Source: Channallabes apus
Lineage: Eukaryota > Chordata > Actinopteri > Siluriformes > Clariidae
DNA length: 64,000 nt
Direction: 5' to 3'
Assembly (NCBI GenBank): GCA_030522415.1
Contig: CM060109.1
Coordinates: 31,269,892-31,333,891, forward strand
The position numbers were made by a program, and so were the translations under genes. Below, in pieces: positions 51,120 to 64,000 of this stretch (position 1 is the first letter of the stretch; the number at the start of each line of letters is the position of its first letter). The notes under the pieces were generated by a model. That model worked only from the letters and a program-made list of their open reading frames with translations, made no database searches and was not told where the DNA came from.

Positions 51120-52869
51120 GCAGGTGGAGATAGAGCACTTTATACTGACCAGTAGGCATGCACGCTAAAGAGGCAATGTCTTGAACTGCACAGCACTGCA
51201 CTAAACAGTACTATAGGTCTATATAAAATTACTACTACTCCATAAAAACAAATACAAGCTACCTGTACTGTCGCACCAATAGTGTGGAATACCTAGCTAT
51301 AATACTAATAACCTGCGAAGCAACACTACAAAGCTATTAGTACCCCCCTTATTTTAGATTAGTCTATAGACTAAATACTAAATATAAAGCATAGTATCAG
51401 AGGAAGTAGTACACACTTCTAAACTCTACCTTTCCTTGTCACTAGAATGGTACCTTAACTTATCCTTGTACCTACTGCATGCAAAGTTTACTTTGCAAAG
51501 TGCATCCAACTTCACTCTAAAACTAATTTCAGGCTCATTTATATACCTTCAATCCCAAACCGGTTTTAAGCCAATTTATATACCTTCAATCTCACAATTG
51601 TTTCTTTTCACCACCTAAAAACATTTCCCAATTTTTTCCTAATTTAGCTATGCTAAATTATCTAAGCTATGTGTGAATCTGGGTGTTCTGGGTGCTTTGC
51701 AAGCAAAAAAAATGTGTTCATGTATGCACTCTTTATTCTCTGGATCCACCGTGACCTTGACAAGGATTGCGCTTTCCTGAAGATAAAAAATATATAGGCC
51801 TATATATAAAGTCATAAAATGACTCAATGTTAATGTTTCTAGGTGAAAGTTACTGCATGATAGTTACAAGTACCAATTCTTAATTTAACCTTGCTCTTGG
51901 GGTGGGGTTATATTCATATGTCTAGACATGCAATGAACAGTATTTCTCAGCTGGGGAAGCAAATGTGGTATTTCTTGCTAAGTAATTAAGGCTTACTATG
52001 TTCCCTCTATGAGCCCACTATGTTCGACAGTTAGCATAATTTAATATTAAGATACAATACGATTTACCTTCCCAGGGGGACTGCCACTGCTAATGCAGTT
52101 ACAATAGTATTGCTTCGGAAATAAAACATTTCAACAATGTCAGACATGAGGAATATTGACTTAAGTCAGATTTTACTGTAGTTAATTTATGTCATATAAA
52201 TGGCAAGGTCAATACAGAAGTAGACAACAAGATCCCTTGTTCCAGTTTGCAGTCTAGTGGAACAATGCTGTTTGCAGAGACTCAGCTCAGCTATATTGCA
52301 ATCTACGGAATGACAAGCATGATACAGTAGTGAATGTTGGTATTATGAATGTTAAAGCTGTGGAGTCCGTTTTAAGCAGAGTTTACTGTATACTGCACCA
52401 GTCTCTGTATGAAAATGTTTAAGCTAAGAATTCAAATCCATTCCGAAATTTTTAACACCATGAAAATCACGTTATTTTAAAAATGGTAATATACAAGTAA
52501 TACGCAAATTGTTCAGGGTGGAATTCTTATTTAAATGTTCCACTTCAGTGATAAACCTTGATACAGATTAGTAAGTTTTTTTTAGCACAATAAAAACTAT
52601 AACACAAATTGAAGTTGATGCATGTCTCAATAAATGTCTCAATGTAAACATAATTTACATATCCTTTTAATCAGATTTAAAGGTATGCCATTGTTTTTTG
52701 CAAATGCTTTAAAAAAGAGTCTGATGTACATTTGTATGGACAGATCATTGATCCAGAGATGTTAGGGTGATGTTATTAGATTTTAAGAGCTCTATATTTT
52801 AGTTTATGAATATTGAGATCATTTAAATTAACATAGTAGCACTTGACCAGAAGGATTTTATCACCTTAC
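51120..52869. other. Putative intron 1: no feature seen
   Basis: AT-rich DNA with only short unsupported ORFs. Confidence 0.45.
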
Positions 52870-53300
52870 AAGATACAATGTATGGCCAAAAGTATGTGGG
52901 CATCTGACCATCACACCCATTTGTGGATCATCATCAGGATGTAGTTACAAATGTAGTTACACCTGTCTAGAACATCTTTGTATCATGTAGCATTAAAGCT
53001 TCCCTTCATTGTAACTAAGGGGCTCAAACTTGTTCCAAGATGACAGTGCCCTTGTGCACAATGTGGTCTCAATGAGGACATGATTTGCCAAGGTTGGGGT
53101 GGAAGAGACATGTACAGAGCTTTGACCTCAACCCCACTGAACAGCTGTGGGATGAAGTGGAATGCAGAATGCACCCCAGACCTCCTTACCTGCCATCAGT
53201 CTCTTAGATGTCGCTAATGCTTTTGTGGCTAAATGGACAAATCCCTATAGCCATGCTCCAAAATCTAGTGGAAAGCCCTCCCAGAAGAGTGACAGTTATT
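52870..53300. mobile_element. Tc1-like DNA transposon remnant, family E
   Basis: Starts ACAATGTATGGCCAAAAGTA with GACCATCACACCCATTTGTG, then CCCACTGAACAGCTGTGGGA and AGCCATGCTCCAAAATCTAG, a pattern of a common fish DNA transposon. The right inverted repeat is not clear and the middle is missing. Confidence 0.5.
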
Positions 53301-55779
53301 GTAACAGGAAATGGGAATAAATCTGAAATAAGATCTCAAGAACATGTGGGTTTGATGTTCAGTTGTTTGATGAAACATGTTTTGTTTTACTTTTGTGAAT
53401 TCAAAAATGAAAACAGGAATCTAGCATGAATTCGAAATATTACTGTACATATTTTTTATTAGTGCTCCTAATGTTTAAAAGTATTTTAAAATACATAAAT
53501 ATGTTATGAGTGTCTGTATATGGGGGGGAGGGCACCATTCATTACATAAACATGTTATGAGTGGTCCCCCATACACACACATACAAACATGCGCACACAC
53601 AACACACACACATACATTCAAATATATGTCTTTTGCTGATCTGACATCTCTCTCACACTCACAGTAGTGACTGATCTTACACTAAGATCATTTAGGTTTC
53701 ATTCAGTTTGGATTACTTAACTGTCAGGTTGTTGTTAATGTTTGTAACGGTGTAAAATGATATGCTGTGTCAGTGGTGTGATGTGGCATAATGAAGGTAT
53801 AGTTCTGAATGTTACTCTCAGAATGCAGCAGAAGTAGCAGGAATAAATGCCCAGAAGCAATGTTCATGTGCAAACATTTGCATGTGTCACCTGACAGTAA
53901 TGAGAAGGAAAGTGTCACCAGTGTTCTTTGGAACTCTATTTGGACCCAAATGGGTGTATTAAATTTTTTTTTTCCGCACATGACATTTACCCAGACCCTA
54001 AACACACATTTGTCTGTTTGCTTAACTGAAAGTATACAGTTTAGCTTGTTTTAATGGTGTGCTACTGTTATGCCCTTGCAAACAATTTATTAACTTTTTA
54101 AATTGTCATATTTAATGCTAATTTCACATTTATGTTCGAACATCACTAAAAAGTCACAACAATTGAGCAAAACAGTGCTTGTTTGAACCACTAACAGGTC
54201 TCGCTATAATGAAACTCCATCTCTTGTGAAATGTATTTTTAAATAAAAAAAAAACAGACTAAATAAAGCGCAAGGCTGTCATGTTCAGATCGAGCACATC
54301 TATCAATGAGCTACTTAATGTGTATAATTGTCTCAAATGTCATCTGTTCTACTGGTTGGAGGGCATTATTTTTTTAATTTGAGTGTCAGTGGTCCCAACT
54401 GGCTAATTATCTATCATTTAGCAAGCTGCATTTATTTTCGTAGCACTATAATATGTAGCTCATTTCATTGTTATGCCATGTGAACTCATAAATATTTAAT
54501 ACCACATCCCGTACATTTACCAAAAAGATGTTGTTTAATTAGAAAATCTAAATGGCAGCCAAAACCTTATATTCATACCCAGCTTTTTTAAATTAAGAGA
54601 ATAATAGAATGATGTACCATCACATGTACAATGCATCAATAAACTCTGTTGTTTAAACAATAAATAATTGGACCAACATATCAATAAAAAATTGCAGTTC
54701 AGTTAAAGCAGTTTAAAGCAGATGTTTTTCCACTTTAAGGATTATGTCTATTACTGTTTCCATTTCAAGATGCAGTGACTACTACAATTTGACTACCACG
54801 ACTACCTTCTTTAGCTAAAAGAAACATTAATATTTATTTTATATGATAATAAATATGCACTCAGACTTATTCAGTTAAAAATAATGAATTTTTTTTTTAA
54901 CCAAGGGGCACAGGTAGGACTGCAGGATGTATTCAGGGCCCACTGAAGCCATAAAAATACCCTGAATGTTTAAAGCACTCATTTAAAGCCTTTCCAAAGC
55001 CCTTGTCAAGACCAACAAACCTTTCGGAACCTGATTTTACAAGTGGCAAGGAACTTTTGTACACAATATTTACTATAATAATTACAAATATAATAATTTT
55101 AATCTTTGCTGTTCTAACATGCATGAATGTTGAATTAAATAAATTCCTAAATTACATTGCATCACTTGGTGACAGAGGATGGATCTGATAAAAAAGAACA
55201 ATTGTCCTGCTCAATTCTTCTACAGTTTCTTTTTTTTCTTCTATATTTATTTGAATTTTGGCATTTGTTCATGCTGTCTAGCTAAGAGAAATACTTTTGC
55301 AATAACAACAACAACAAAAAACACACAAAGAATTATTAGAAAATTATGAATATAGTATTCTGCAAATTGTAATAACTGTCCTTTTTTTTTTTTTTTTTTT
55401 TTTTACAAAACTGTAAAATTTAATAAGCTAGAAATAAACATCTTTCAAACTGATTCTGATATAAATCTAGTGGTCTTGGGAAGGTCCTGATCCGCTCATG
55501 AAAAAGACATCTTTTAAAAAATGGAAAATATAAAAAGAAATGAAATTGACTCTATGCCTGATGGCAGTCTTCATACGGTCCCTGTGCCCACTTAAGGCAT
55601 CTTAAAGATCTTAAAGCTTGAACAAAAGCTTGGACAAAAATTCAAGGATATCTTTACATCTTTGAAGATGTGTGCACAAAAAAAAATATTTGGCATGACA
55701 AATAAATAAATAAATAAACATATATCACTGTTTACATGTATAAAGTAAGCAGGCATATCCATCCATATAGGAACCTCTG
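53301..55779. other. No gene seen
   Basis: AT-rich DNA with a poly-T run at about 55383-55404. Short ORFs only. Confidence 0.45.
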
Positions 55780-55905
55780 TTGTCCAACCAGGGATGGTGG
55801 AGGCCAATAGTTAGCCTAATCAGCATATCTTTGGACTCAGAGAACCAGAGAACCCAGGACCTGGAGGTGCAAGGCGACAACCACTAAGCCACTGTGCTAC
55901 AAGCA
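55780..55905 (-). repeat. Degraded SINE A fragment
   Basis: TAGCCTAATCAGCATATCTTTGG, then CCTGGAGGTGCAAGGCGACA and CCACTAAGCCACTGTGCTAC, match the minus strand of SINE A with internal losses. Confidence 0.65.
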
Positions 55906-58900
55906 GGCATGTGCATTGAATGATCAATAGGCATTCAAGTGCCTTCTGTCAGTCATTATTAGCAAGTCCTTGTACTAATGTCTTCACTTAGTAAACAGTA
56001 ATACTTTATTTTCATGAAGAAGACCTAATGACTTCTTTTTGTAGTCTTGAGTTTTAAAGAAGTTCTATGGGTAAAAACCTTCTAGCCCCACTAGATGGCT
56101 AGTCCTCGTGCCTACTGGGATGAGGGGACTTAGTAAACTCAGTTGTTGCAAGTGACACTAAATCTCTTCGTTATTTTGGCTGTAATACTGTATATGAACT
56201 CTTACTTAGAGTAAAGTGGTTGTTAGCCTGGAGTTACTTTATTAAATGGCTCTCTCCCTGGGTGTGATCTTCTTAAATGATCTTGTGAGTTGATAGTGTT
56301 ACCCAGAAATTGAAATGTCTCTTGACAATGTTTGCAAGCATCAATTCTTAATACTGCCACACTTTACATGGCATTTTCCCAGGATGGCGGCAGGGACCCA
56401 AATGTGATAGCCACTTGTGCCACGAAACTCACTGCTGCGTGTGTGTGCTAATTAGTTTGTTGGAGAACAGATCAGATCATAGTGCAGTATATCATAAATG
56501 AATTCCAGGCCTATTCATAGTTTCGGCTAGGCATCTATTAGCACTGATTAAACTATTTTCATTATTTAATAGTCTGGCAGTTTTCCCTACTTTGACTAAA
56601 GATTTACATCATAAATAGTTATTCCAACATTATTAAAAATTATCAAAAAGAGAAATTTGGCAAAGGAGTTTGTTTAGCTGATTTATGCATGGAAAGTAAA
56701 ATTTTTTTTAAATTTATTAAAGTATACAAAAACGATTTCACAGAGAATGTCCTTTGTAACAGTTCCTGGTAAAATAAATGTCTTAACCTAGAGGTTGTGA
56801 GATTGGATAATACGTCAAACTTGATGAAATTTGATTAAACATAAGATTAGTCTCTTGCAAGGAAATTACGTCTTCCCTCCACTGTATGAAGAGCAACACT
56901 GCTTTGATGCAGCTCGAGATAGAGAATCTGGGCAAAACACACAAGCACACACAGAAACTGATGTCTTTGGTAATTAAATATCAGCAGGTAAGTTAATAAT
57001 TTAATAGTTAGTTTTCTGGCTCTTGCTACAGAAAGTTTACTATTATTTAGAAAATGTGTGAACATGTTTGGATTCAGCAACTAGTTTGAATCCTATAGTG
57101 TTCGGAGGGGCTCAAAAAATGTATACACACTTCAACATGAAAATTACATGCGTCTCTTCTGATGGTTACATCATAGAATCAATAATGGTGTGAATACTGA
57201 CATTTTAGAGGAAACATAATACTATGCATTCGTACCATAATTTAATTTGTGTTTTAAAAAAGGGCATAGACAACAGTTGAAGTGAAGAGCAAAACATTAA
57301 ATTGTACAGTATTAAACACTAGCGCTACACTGTGGTTAGGTAAGAATTCATATATTACAGCCAAAATGATGAAGAGCTTTAGTGTCTCGTACAACTGATG
57401 TTACTAAGTAAATACTGTATGTCTAGATACCAATACACATTGTGTAGATGTATTCCTGGGTTCGATTCCCACCTCCCACCTAATTGATTTCAGATTCAGT
57501 GCAGAATCACAGGCAGACCATTTAACTGGCCATTTACACAGATTTAACAGATTTTCTAGAGTTCTACCAAGTTAACTCATAGCCTATTATTATTATATTA
57601 TAATGAGTAATACTTTTTTTGTAAGTTTATGACCATTATTATCACATGTGATCTACATTAATAGGCAGGGGTGGACTGGGCAGCAGAAAATATGGTTATG
57701 ATTGCTTCAGTTGTTAGTTTGATTTTTGTGTGGATACATGAAAACTAGGCAACAGTAGAGAGAAATTTCCAGAAGCTTCTGGTGATTGTGAAGATGTGGA
57801 AAGCAGTGTGCATGGTGTAGTCTAGCCCAGTCATTTTAATAAATCTAAGAAATGATAAGTGCTCTTTTTTATCAGCCTTTTCAACTATTTTTAGATGTTT
57901 GCTCTTTCAATGATATCTTTTTACATTTCATACATTGGAGGACCTGAAAACCGTCTCTATCCACCCAGAATTTGTCACCTCATCACGCAAAACTGGCAAA
58001 ACTAGACAGAATTTAATGAAACTTTGCCAGTGCTTAGGTCTTTGCCTGTTAAACATTCATCATAAATGAAAAAAAAAATTCAGTAGAATTGAGTTCTTGA
58101 GGAGTTTTGTGCCAGATTTTAAACCAGAAGTTTGGACATCATACTGCACATGCACCAAACTGTAGGCGCATCTTAAATGAACCGCTGGACAAATATAATT
58201 AACCTTTTTCGGTACTTAAATATATGTCTGAAATTAAACCTGCATCATATGTGAAATCAAAATGTCTAGTGATGTTGTGAACGGGAAGGTTGCGGGATTT
58301 CATAATCTACTACTACTGGAGTAGCTTTAGGACTAAATTCAATCTTCATCCAATCTACTTTCTCACTTGTTATTCACTCTCCGATTACAGAACAGGGAAT
58401 GTATTTAGCCGAGGAAAGAAGTAGAACTTAGCTTAAACATGGTGTAAGGTACTCAATCATGCAAAATTTTATTTCTATTAATAAGTTAGGCAGAGAGTTT
58501 TGGCCTACAGAAAGACAGGCAGACATGTATGTGGGCTTCAACCTGAAATAACAAAACATAATGGTACATAATGGTAAATGTTGACAGGATAGGGATGACT
58601 AGCTACTGAAATAATTCCTAGTCCAGTGGTCCCCTGACACAACAGTTAACAAGCAAGTTTACTAGTATGGTCATTTGAAATGCTTTCCATCTATGACCTT
58701 GCTCTTAGATTTCTGAAAAAAATAGCACCAGTTTAGCTTGATAAAAATTGTCATTAATCAGGTCAATGCTATATAAAAATTAATGATTTAGCTTAATTAA
58801 TTTTTAGCATATTTTATTTGATTTTTTAAGTTTATGTGAAAGCAGATGATAAGCATTTGCAAGATCCCCCAAAAGTGTCACCCTATATAATAGTAGTAAT

Positions 58901-60673
58901 AATAATAATAATAATAATAATAATGTTTTATTCCCTTTCATTCATGTTATTTTGGACAAGCTGCCCCTACCAATAGCTAGAAAAGGTTTTAGTAGGATGC
59001 GATTTGGATCTGTGTTTGATTAGTGTGGCCCAAAACATTCCTGTAGTATATACTATGGCTGCAGTTTGTCAGAGCAACAGTGTAGCTGTCAACATTATGC
59101 ACTTTAAAATCTTTTTTTGAAGCTGGAATCCTGTACAATAGTGATAGTAGCTCTTAGTCTTGACAGTTGGCTACCCTGACTGGTCCACTCCTGCTGTGCA
59201 TCCAGTTCAGTAGCCCAATGTCACTGGATGTGAAGCAAACAACATAACTGTAGTCACTGCAGAAAGAGCAGGAAAAAATAGGTCTTTCATTGATTTTCAT
59301 TATATTATCTCAGTTAAAAAAAAGGACCAGAACACATGTGCTGTAGAGAGTACAACCATTTTGTATTCTCAAATCTTGTGTTGATTCTCATTCTTTGGAA
59401 CAAAGCCCTATTTTTCCCCATACTTTTTAAGCTGGCAGTCTCCCATGCTGAGTTGCTTGGACAGTAGACGCTAGGTGCATCACTAGCACCTGGGAGATGT
59501 GTTTGCCAACAGCCCTGGCAGCTTAACATTAGAGCAGGTTGACATTGGTGCCAGGTTGAAAATGAGTGGCTTAGCCACACATTTATTTAGGCAAGCACTG
59601 AATAATGGCAGGATGAATCTGAAATATAGATGTGAAATCCTGTCACCATTTCACTAAACGGAAAACCACAGTAATTTAAATATGGGTGCTTTCACTCATG
59701 TGCCCTCCAACTCACTCCTTATAACCCCAGACACATATTACAGTCTATGAGCTATGCAGAAGAAAATAATATATTCTGAAAATATGCCTGCTGTTAGGGG
59801 AATTTTATATTTTCTGCACTCTTCATTTTGTGAGGGGAAAAAAAAAAGACAATATCGCAGCATCTTTCACATATCTGGAGCTTCAAGCAGGATTGTAAGT
59901 ATTCCAATACTGTGGCCTTCTGCCATTATATATGTGAGATATTGAAAACCTTTTTCTACTTGACCTGCTCTCCTTCTGTATTTTTAGACGTCATGTAATT
60001 TAACTTTTATAGGTTGTCCTATAAAAGACACGGCAAGAGGTTCATGGGAAATTGCTGGTGTGTGAATTCTTTCTGGGCACAAATCGATTGCATTATGTGG
60101 TTAATTGAGTGAGTGGAGTGCCACAAAGCTTGTGCAAAATTGCAGTTTCCCCCTGCGGGACTTCCTTATGAAAATCAATTTGATGAGGTATATCCATGCG
60201 TTGTACGTACGTAGGGAAACAATGTTAATTTTAATGAGACTTTTTTCATTCATATGCACTAGCACAAATACAGCATCCACTAGTAGTTCTGACCAACAAT
60301 TATTCATAACTTGTGTGCACTTAACTCACACACCCTAAGAATGACTGTTTTTTATCAACAATGTGGCATGTCATTGATTATTTTCTAATACGCATTTCTT
60401 TCCATGGTTGCTTGAAGGTACAATAACTATATAATTGAACTTTAGCAAACAGGATAAGTCATTGCCAAGCTGAATAGCAATTTATTTTTACCGCTACAAG
60501 ATTACCCTGAAGGAATTTGGTATAAGCTCGATGTGCTTGAAATAATTTATTATTAGGCACAGGATTAATTCTTTTTTTTTTTTCCAGAGCTTATTTCCAT
60601 GATCCTGCGAAGTGATTTATAGTGTATTAAGAACTACTGTTCTACAAGAACAGTCTCTATGAAAAATATACTG

Positions 60674-60678
<5 letters not shown>
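55906..60678. other. No gene seen; (AAT)n tract
   Basis: Long AT-rich stretch. An (AAT)n microsatellite at about 58890-58924 is the only clear feature. ORFs of 63-88 codons (56847, 59314, 59754) show nothing recognisable. Confidence 0.45.

Positions 60679-60742
<64 letters not shown>
60679..60742. repeat. (TA)n microsatellite
   Basis: About 31 TA units. Confidence 0.95.
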
Positions 60743-60746
<4 letters not shown>

Positions 60747-60829
60747 AGTGTTCAAGTCAATCTGAAACCTTTGATTATGCAGATACCACATAGAAAGTTA
60801 TGTACTGGTACTGTGTGTATACTACTCGT

Positions 60830-62388
60830 CAAAAGTCTGAACACACAATCCTCTTCAAGGAGTTTTCTTTGTTTTTATTATTTTCAACATTGTACATTAA
60901 TATTGAAGATACCCAACCTATAAAAGTGTTTAATTCACAGATGTGCCTTGTCAAAAGTTAATTTATGACAGTTTTATTCCTTCTTAATATACCTTAGACC
61001 ATCGGTTGTCTTGTGCAGAGGAAGGGAGGGTACTACAACTTCTGTACAAATCAATATTATGGCAAGAAATTACAAAAGAAAAGCCAGTCCAACATCACTT
61101 TAAGAAACGAAGGTCAATCAACCTATAAAAATCTAAAGAACTTTGAATGTATCCCCAAATGCAGTCGCCAATACCATTAAACACTATGATGATGCTGCCT
61201 CTCATAAGGAACGTCCAACACCTACTGTACCTCTGCTGCAGAGGATAGGTTTATTAAAATGCCCACCTTAGAACCCCGGAGTTACGACACCTCAGATTAG
61301 AGCCCACATATGTTTCTTAGAAACATAGTGCATCTAGAAAAATTTAAATCATGAAAAAAAAAAATTCATTAATTTAAAGTAACAATTTCAACTTTCATGT
61401 CAATCTGAAATATTTCAAGCCTTTTTTATTTCAATGATTATGAATTTCAACAAAAAATACAAAATCCAGTATCTGAGAATATTAGAATACTTCACTTAGA
61501 ATATTTTCAAGTTTAACCCTCGTTTCGAGTAAATTACTATTCACACAGTATAAATAACATGCTTCTCCCAGTCTAGTTCGGTACACACATGGGGAAGACT
61601 GGTCCAGAAGATGATCAACAAGGAGAGTCAAGCCATGGAAGGTGTTGTTTTGAAGCATATTCGTGGAAAGTAAAACTGTTAGGAAAACAGTGCACAAGCT
61701 CAAGGATGAACTCAGTCTTAGGAAGACTGGGATGCAGAACCAATTCAAGACCTTGGGACATCATCACAAAGAGGCTGGAGTCAGAGCATCAAGAGCCACC
61801 ATGCTCAGAAATCTTAAGGAACTGGGCTACAACATCTGGATTCCTAGTATCAAACCACTCCTGAATCAGAAACAATATCAGAACTGTCTTGTCTGTGCTA
61901 AGGAGAAAAAAATCTGGACTGCTGCTCAGTCTAAGAAGAATGGAGAGGCACAGAATCCAAGTAGCTTGAAGTCCAGTGTAACGTTTCCATACTCTGTGAT
62001 GATTTGGGGAGCCATGTCATCTGAAGGTGGTGGTCCACCATCAAAGCAACGTTGTCTTCATTGTTGATTTCTGAGGCTGGTAACTCTAAATGAAATTCTC
62101 CTCTGCAGTAGAAGTAGGTTTTGGTCTTGCTTTCCTCGGATGGTCTTCATGAGAACCAGTTTCGTCATGGTGCTTGATGGTTTTTGTAAATGCACTTGAC
62201 AATTCTGTTTTTCCACTATTGAAATATTAAACTATTCCATGACAGGTCTTAAAATAACAACTGATTGTTATTGTTGTTATGTAATTACCTAATGTATGTG
62301 TTATTTCAAATTTTTTAAATCATCAGTAATTTTCTAGAATGTAGAAAAATAAATCCAAACATGTGTCTAAATTTTTGACTGGTGCTGA
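60830..62388 (+). mobile_element. Tc1-like remnant, family F, with second Tc1-type sequence inside
   Basis: The left end CTACTCGTCAAAAGTCTGAA and right end TTTTTGACTGGTGCTG are inverted relatives, as are TTATTATTTTCAACATTGTA and the right-hand TTTTCTAGAATGTAGAAAAA. From about 61325 a differently derived block starts with AGTGCATCTAGAAAAATTTA, the end motif of another Tc1 family, so the copy is a mosaic. Confidence 0.55.
61590..62067 (+). pseudogene. Tc1-like transposase fragment
   Basis: The open 134-codon stretch at 61663-62067 includes FKTLGHHHKEAGVRASRATM and MLRNLKELGYNIWIPSIKPL, the second DNA-binding part of a Tc1-like transposase, then VTFPYSVMIWGAMSSEGGGP, which normally follows the first catalytic Asp by about 40 residues. 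The segment carrying that Asp is missing, and nothing of the second Asp or the Glu remains. Confidence 0.75.
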
Positions 62389-63493
62389 TATATACAATTT
62401 AGTACTTTCAGCATCTTAATTTGAACAATAGTATATGAAAAATGAATAAATAAATACAACTTGGCCCCGCCTGACAAGTGTGCCAAACAGCCAGTCAGAA
62501 TTTGTTCTAGGCTTGTTGCCAGATTAGGTGGCTTTCCAGTAACTGGGATAGAAAAAAGGATTATAAAAAATAGCGAAGAGTGTGCAGATATGACTGGGTG
62601 ACAATATAATTCTTTGTACTGATGTTAGTTATTATTTGACCTGTTTTTTTCCAAGTTAGTCGGCTTTTAGAAAAACTAGGGGAATTTTGGAAAATTGATC
62701 TGGCAACCCTGGTGAGTACAGAGTGAGATCCCAAGAGTTTGAGGAGGTGATAATACTGTCTGTGCATAAGAGAGATAGTTTGACTGACTCAAAATATAAT
62801 GTGCGGTATACTAAAACAGTAATACTGAACACTTACTTATGATAGAGATTGATACATTGAATACGTTTGAAGCTCTGGGAGAGTTTTCACCTTGAAAGGC
62901 CAATTTTTTTGCCAATTTATGATTTTTTGGGGACATTTCCCTGATTTTCTCTCTAAATTACTTATAGGCAATTCCCCCACATCGACTTACTGGGCACTCT
63001 CCCATCATGATGACAGCTACCAACCAGAGACAAGAGACACCAGCCAAACATTTTGCCAGCATCTTTTCTAACTCCTCACGCCGAGCTGGGAACAGTGTAG
63101 CTTCTCTTTTCCTAAGGATTTTATGCTAGCAAAGAAGCCCTGCTTCTTCCTCACCTCACTTTTGCCAGGAGATAGACAGAGACTGACAAGCTAAGAGGAT
63201 TGATGTTGGTGAAAAGCGGCCAACTGACAATGTGAGAGGAGACTGAGAAATTTGTGCAAAATAGATCCGGTGAAAGGCAATGCAGAATAGAGTACATGCT
63301 GAAACACTCACAGTGGGATTTAGGAGCTTCATGGCCCCCCGGCATTTTGTAACTATGCTTGCACATTCTCAGCCACAGCCGGTGTTCTTGCTTATTACGG
63401 CTTTAATGGACATAGCAGGGACCTTCTTCATTGACGTGTTCCACAAGATAAAGAAAGATATATCTTAGTGGTGGAGTTATTGTGCAATATTAT

Positions 63494-63533
<40 letters not shown>

Positions 63534-63540
63534 TCTTTTT

Positions 63541-63580
<40 letters not shown>

Positions 63581-64000
63581 TACAGTACACAAGCAATGCC
63601 TAAAAAGGAGGCCAAAGGGGGGTAAGGCCATTTAATGTCTAAAATGTCTAAAATGAAATCACAGGGCTGGCATTTTAGTCTTCCAGTCCCAGTTATTATG
63701 AAGCATGCATGAATAAATCTTCTGTTCCCCCTTTTTCTCCTATCATGTAGTAGCACAGTTTAGAGAGCACATTCTCGTCCGCCCCTATGATTTTCCTGTC
63801 ATGCGTTGATACAGAATTAGAGGCCAGCATATGCACTTTGTGCCCACCCTTTTACACATCTTTTACAAGGCCTTATAAAAAAAAAAAGCATATTTCATTT
63901 TCGCATAAAAGCTCTAGAGTTAATACATCTGTGATTAAATTCTTGGTTCCTTCATAGCCTCCTGGTAAATTTTTGAAAACGATGGTGATTGTAACCATAC
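62389..64000. other. No gene seen; (CT)n tracts
   Basis: Two (CT)n microsatellites at about 63495-63530 and 63545-63577. Overlapping Arg/Glu-rich ORFs on the minus strand are repeat artefacts. No exon recognised. Confidence 0.5.

Overview
The window looks like a teleost fish chromosome segment. The evidence is the transposon content: several Tc1-like DNA transposon families typical of fish, hAT-like and CACTG-ended elements, tRNA-derived SINEs with a (GAAT)n-type tail, a fish-type jockey-superfamily LINE, a sushi-like chromodomain Ty3/gypsy element, and many (TG)n, (GATA)n and (TA)n microsatellites. The species cannot be named from the sequence alone.

Layout. 1-9.3 kb: old Tc1-like remnants, SINEs and microsatellites, including a four-level nest at 4.06-6.29 kb. 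9.345-14.476 kb: a near-intact Ty3/gypsy chromodomain retrotransposon on the minus strand. It has two apparently identical 371-bp LTRs, a 5-bp target duplication, gag, pol, a -1 frameshift heptamer and a self-priming primer site. 14.641-16.637 kb: a second, internally deleted Ty3/gypsy-type element with 231-bp LTRs, a tRNA-Leu-type primer site, an intact gag and only the tail of integrase. 16.8-29.6 kb: hairpin elements, a SINE split by a 3.5-kb nested insertion, and AT-rich DNA without recognisable genes. 29.66-32.35 kb: a Tc1-like transposon with a broken transposase and a 1.1-kb insert. 36.3-37.8 kb: an inverted second copy of the 4.7-6.2 kb element. 38-40.3 kb: two Tc1 copies of one family in opposite orientation. 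40.355-46.755 kb: a CACTG-ended element holding a 5'-truncated LINE, which itself holds a small LTR retroelement (41.607-43.795 kb) with a proline-rich 508-residue ORF of unknown function. 47-50 kb: inverted repeats, a SINE and Tc1 remnants.

Host gene content is sparse. The only good candidate is at about 50.1-50.45 kb: a CpG-rich region followed by an ATG and a short hydrophobic signal-peptide-like first exon with splice donors. The rest of the window (50.45-64 kb) would then be its first intron. I could not identify the gene.

The most notable result is that two different LTR elements in this window, the 5.1-kb chromodomain element and the 2.2-kb ORF-bearing element, share one replication layout. 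In both, the primer-binding site begins one nucleotide inside the LTR and is complementary to a 10-11 nt segment of the same LTR, and that segment starts exactly 31 nt downstream of a TATA box. This is what Tf1/sushi-type self-priming predicts. The smaller element lacks gag and pol homology that I can see, so it may be mobilised in trans by the larger type. Its two LTRs are strongly diverged even though it sits inside a young-looking LINE and keeps a perfect target duplication.
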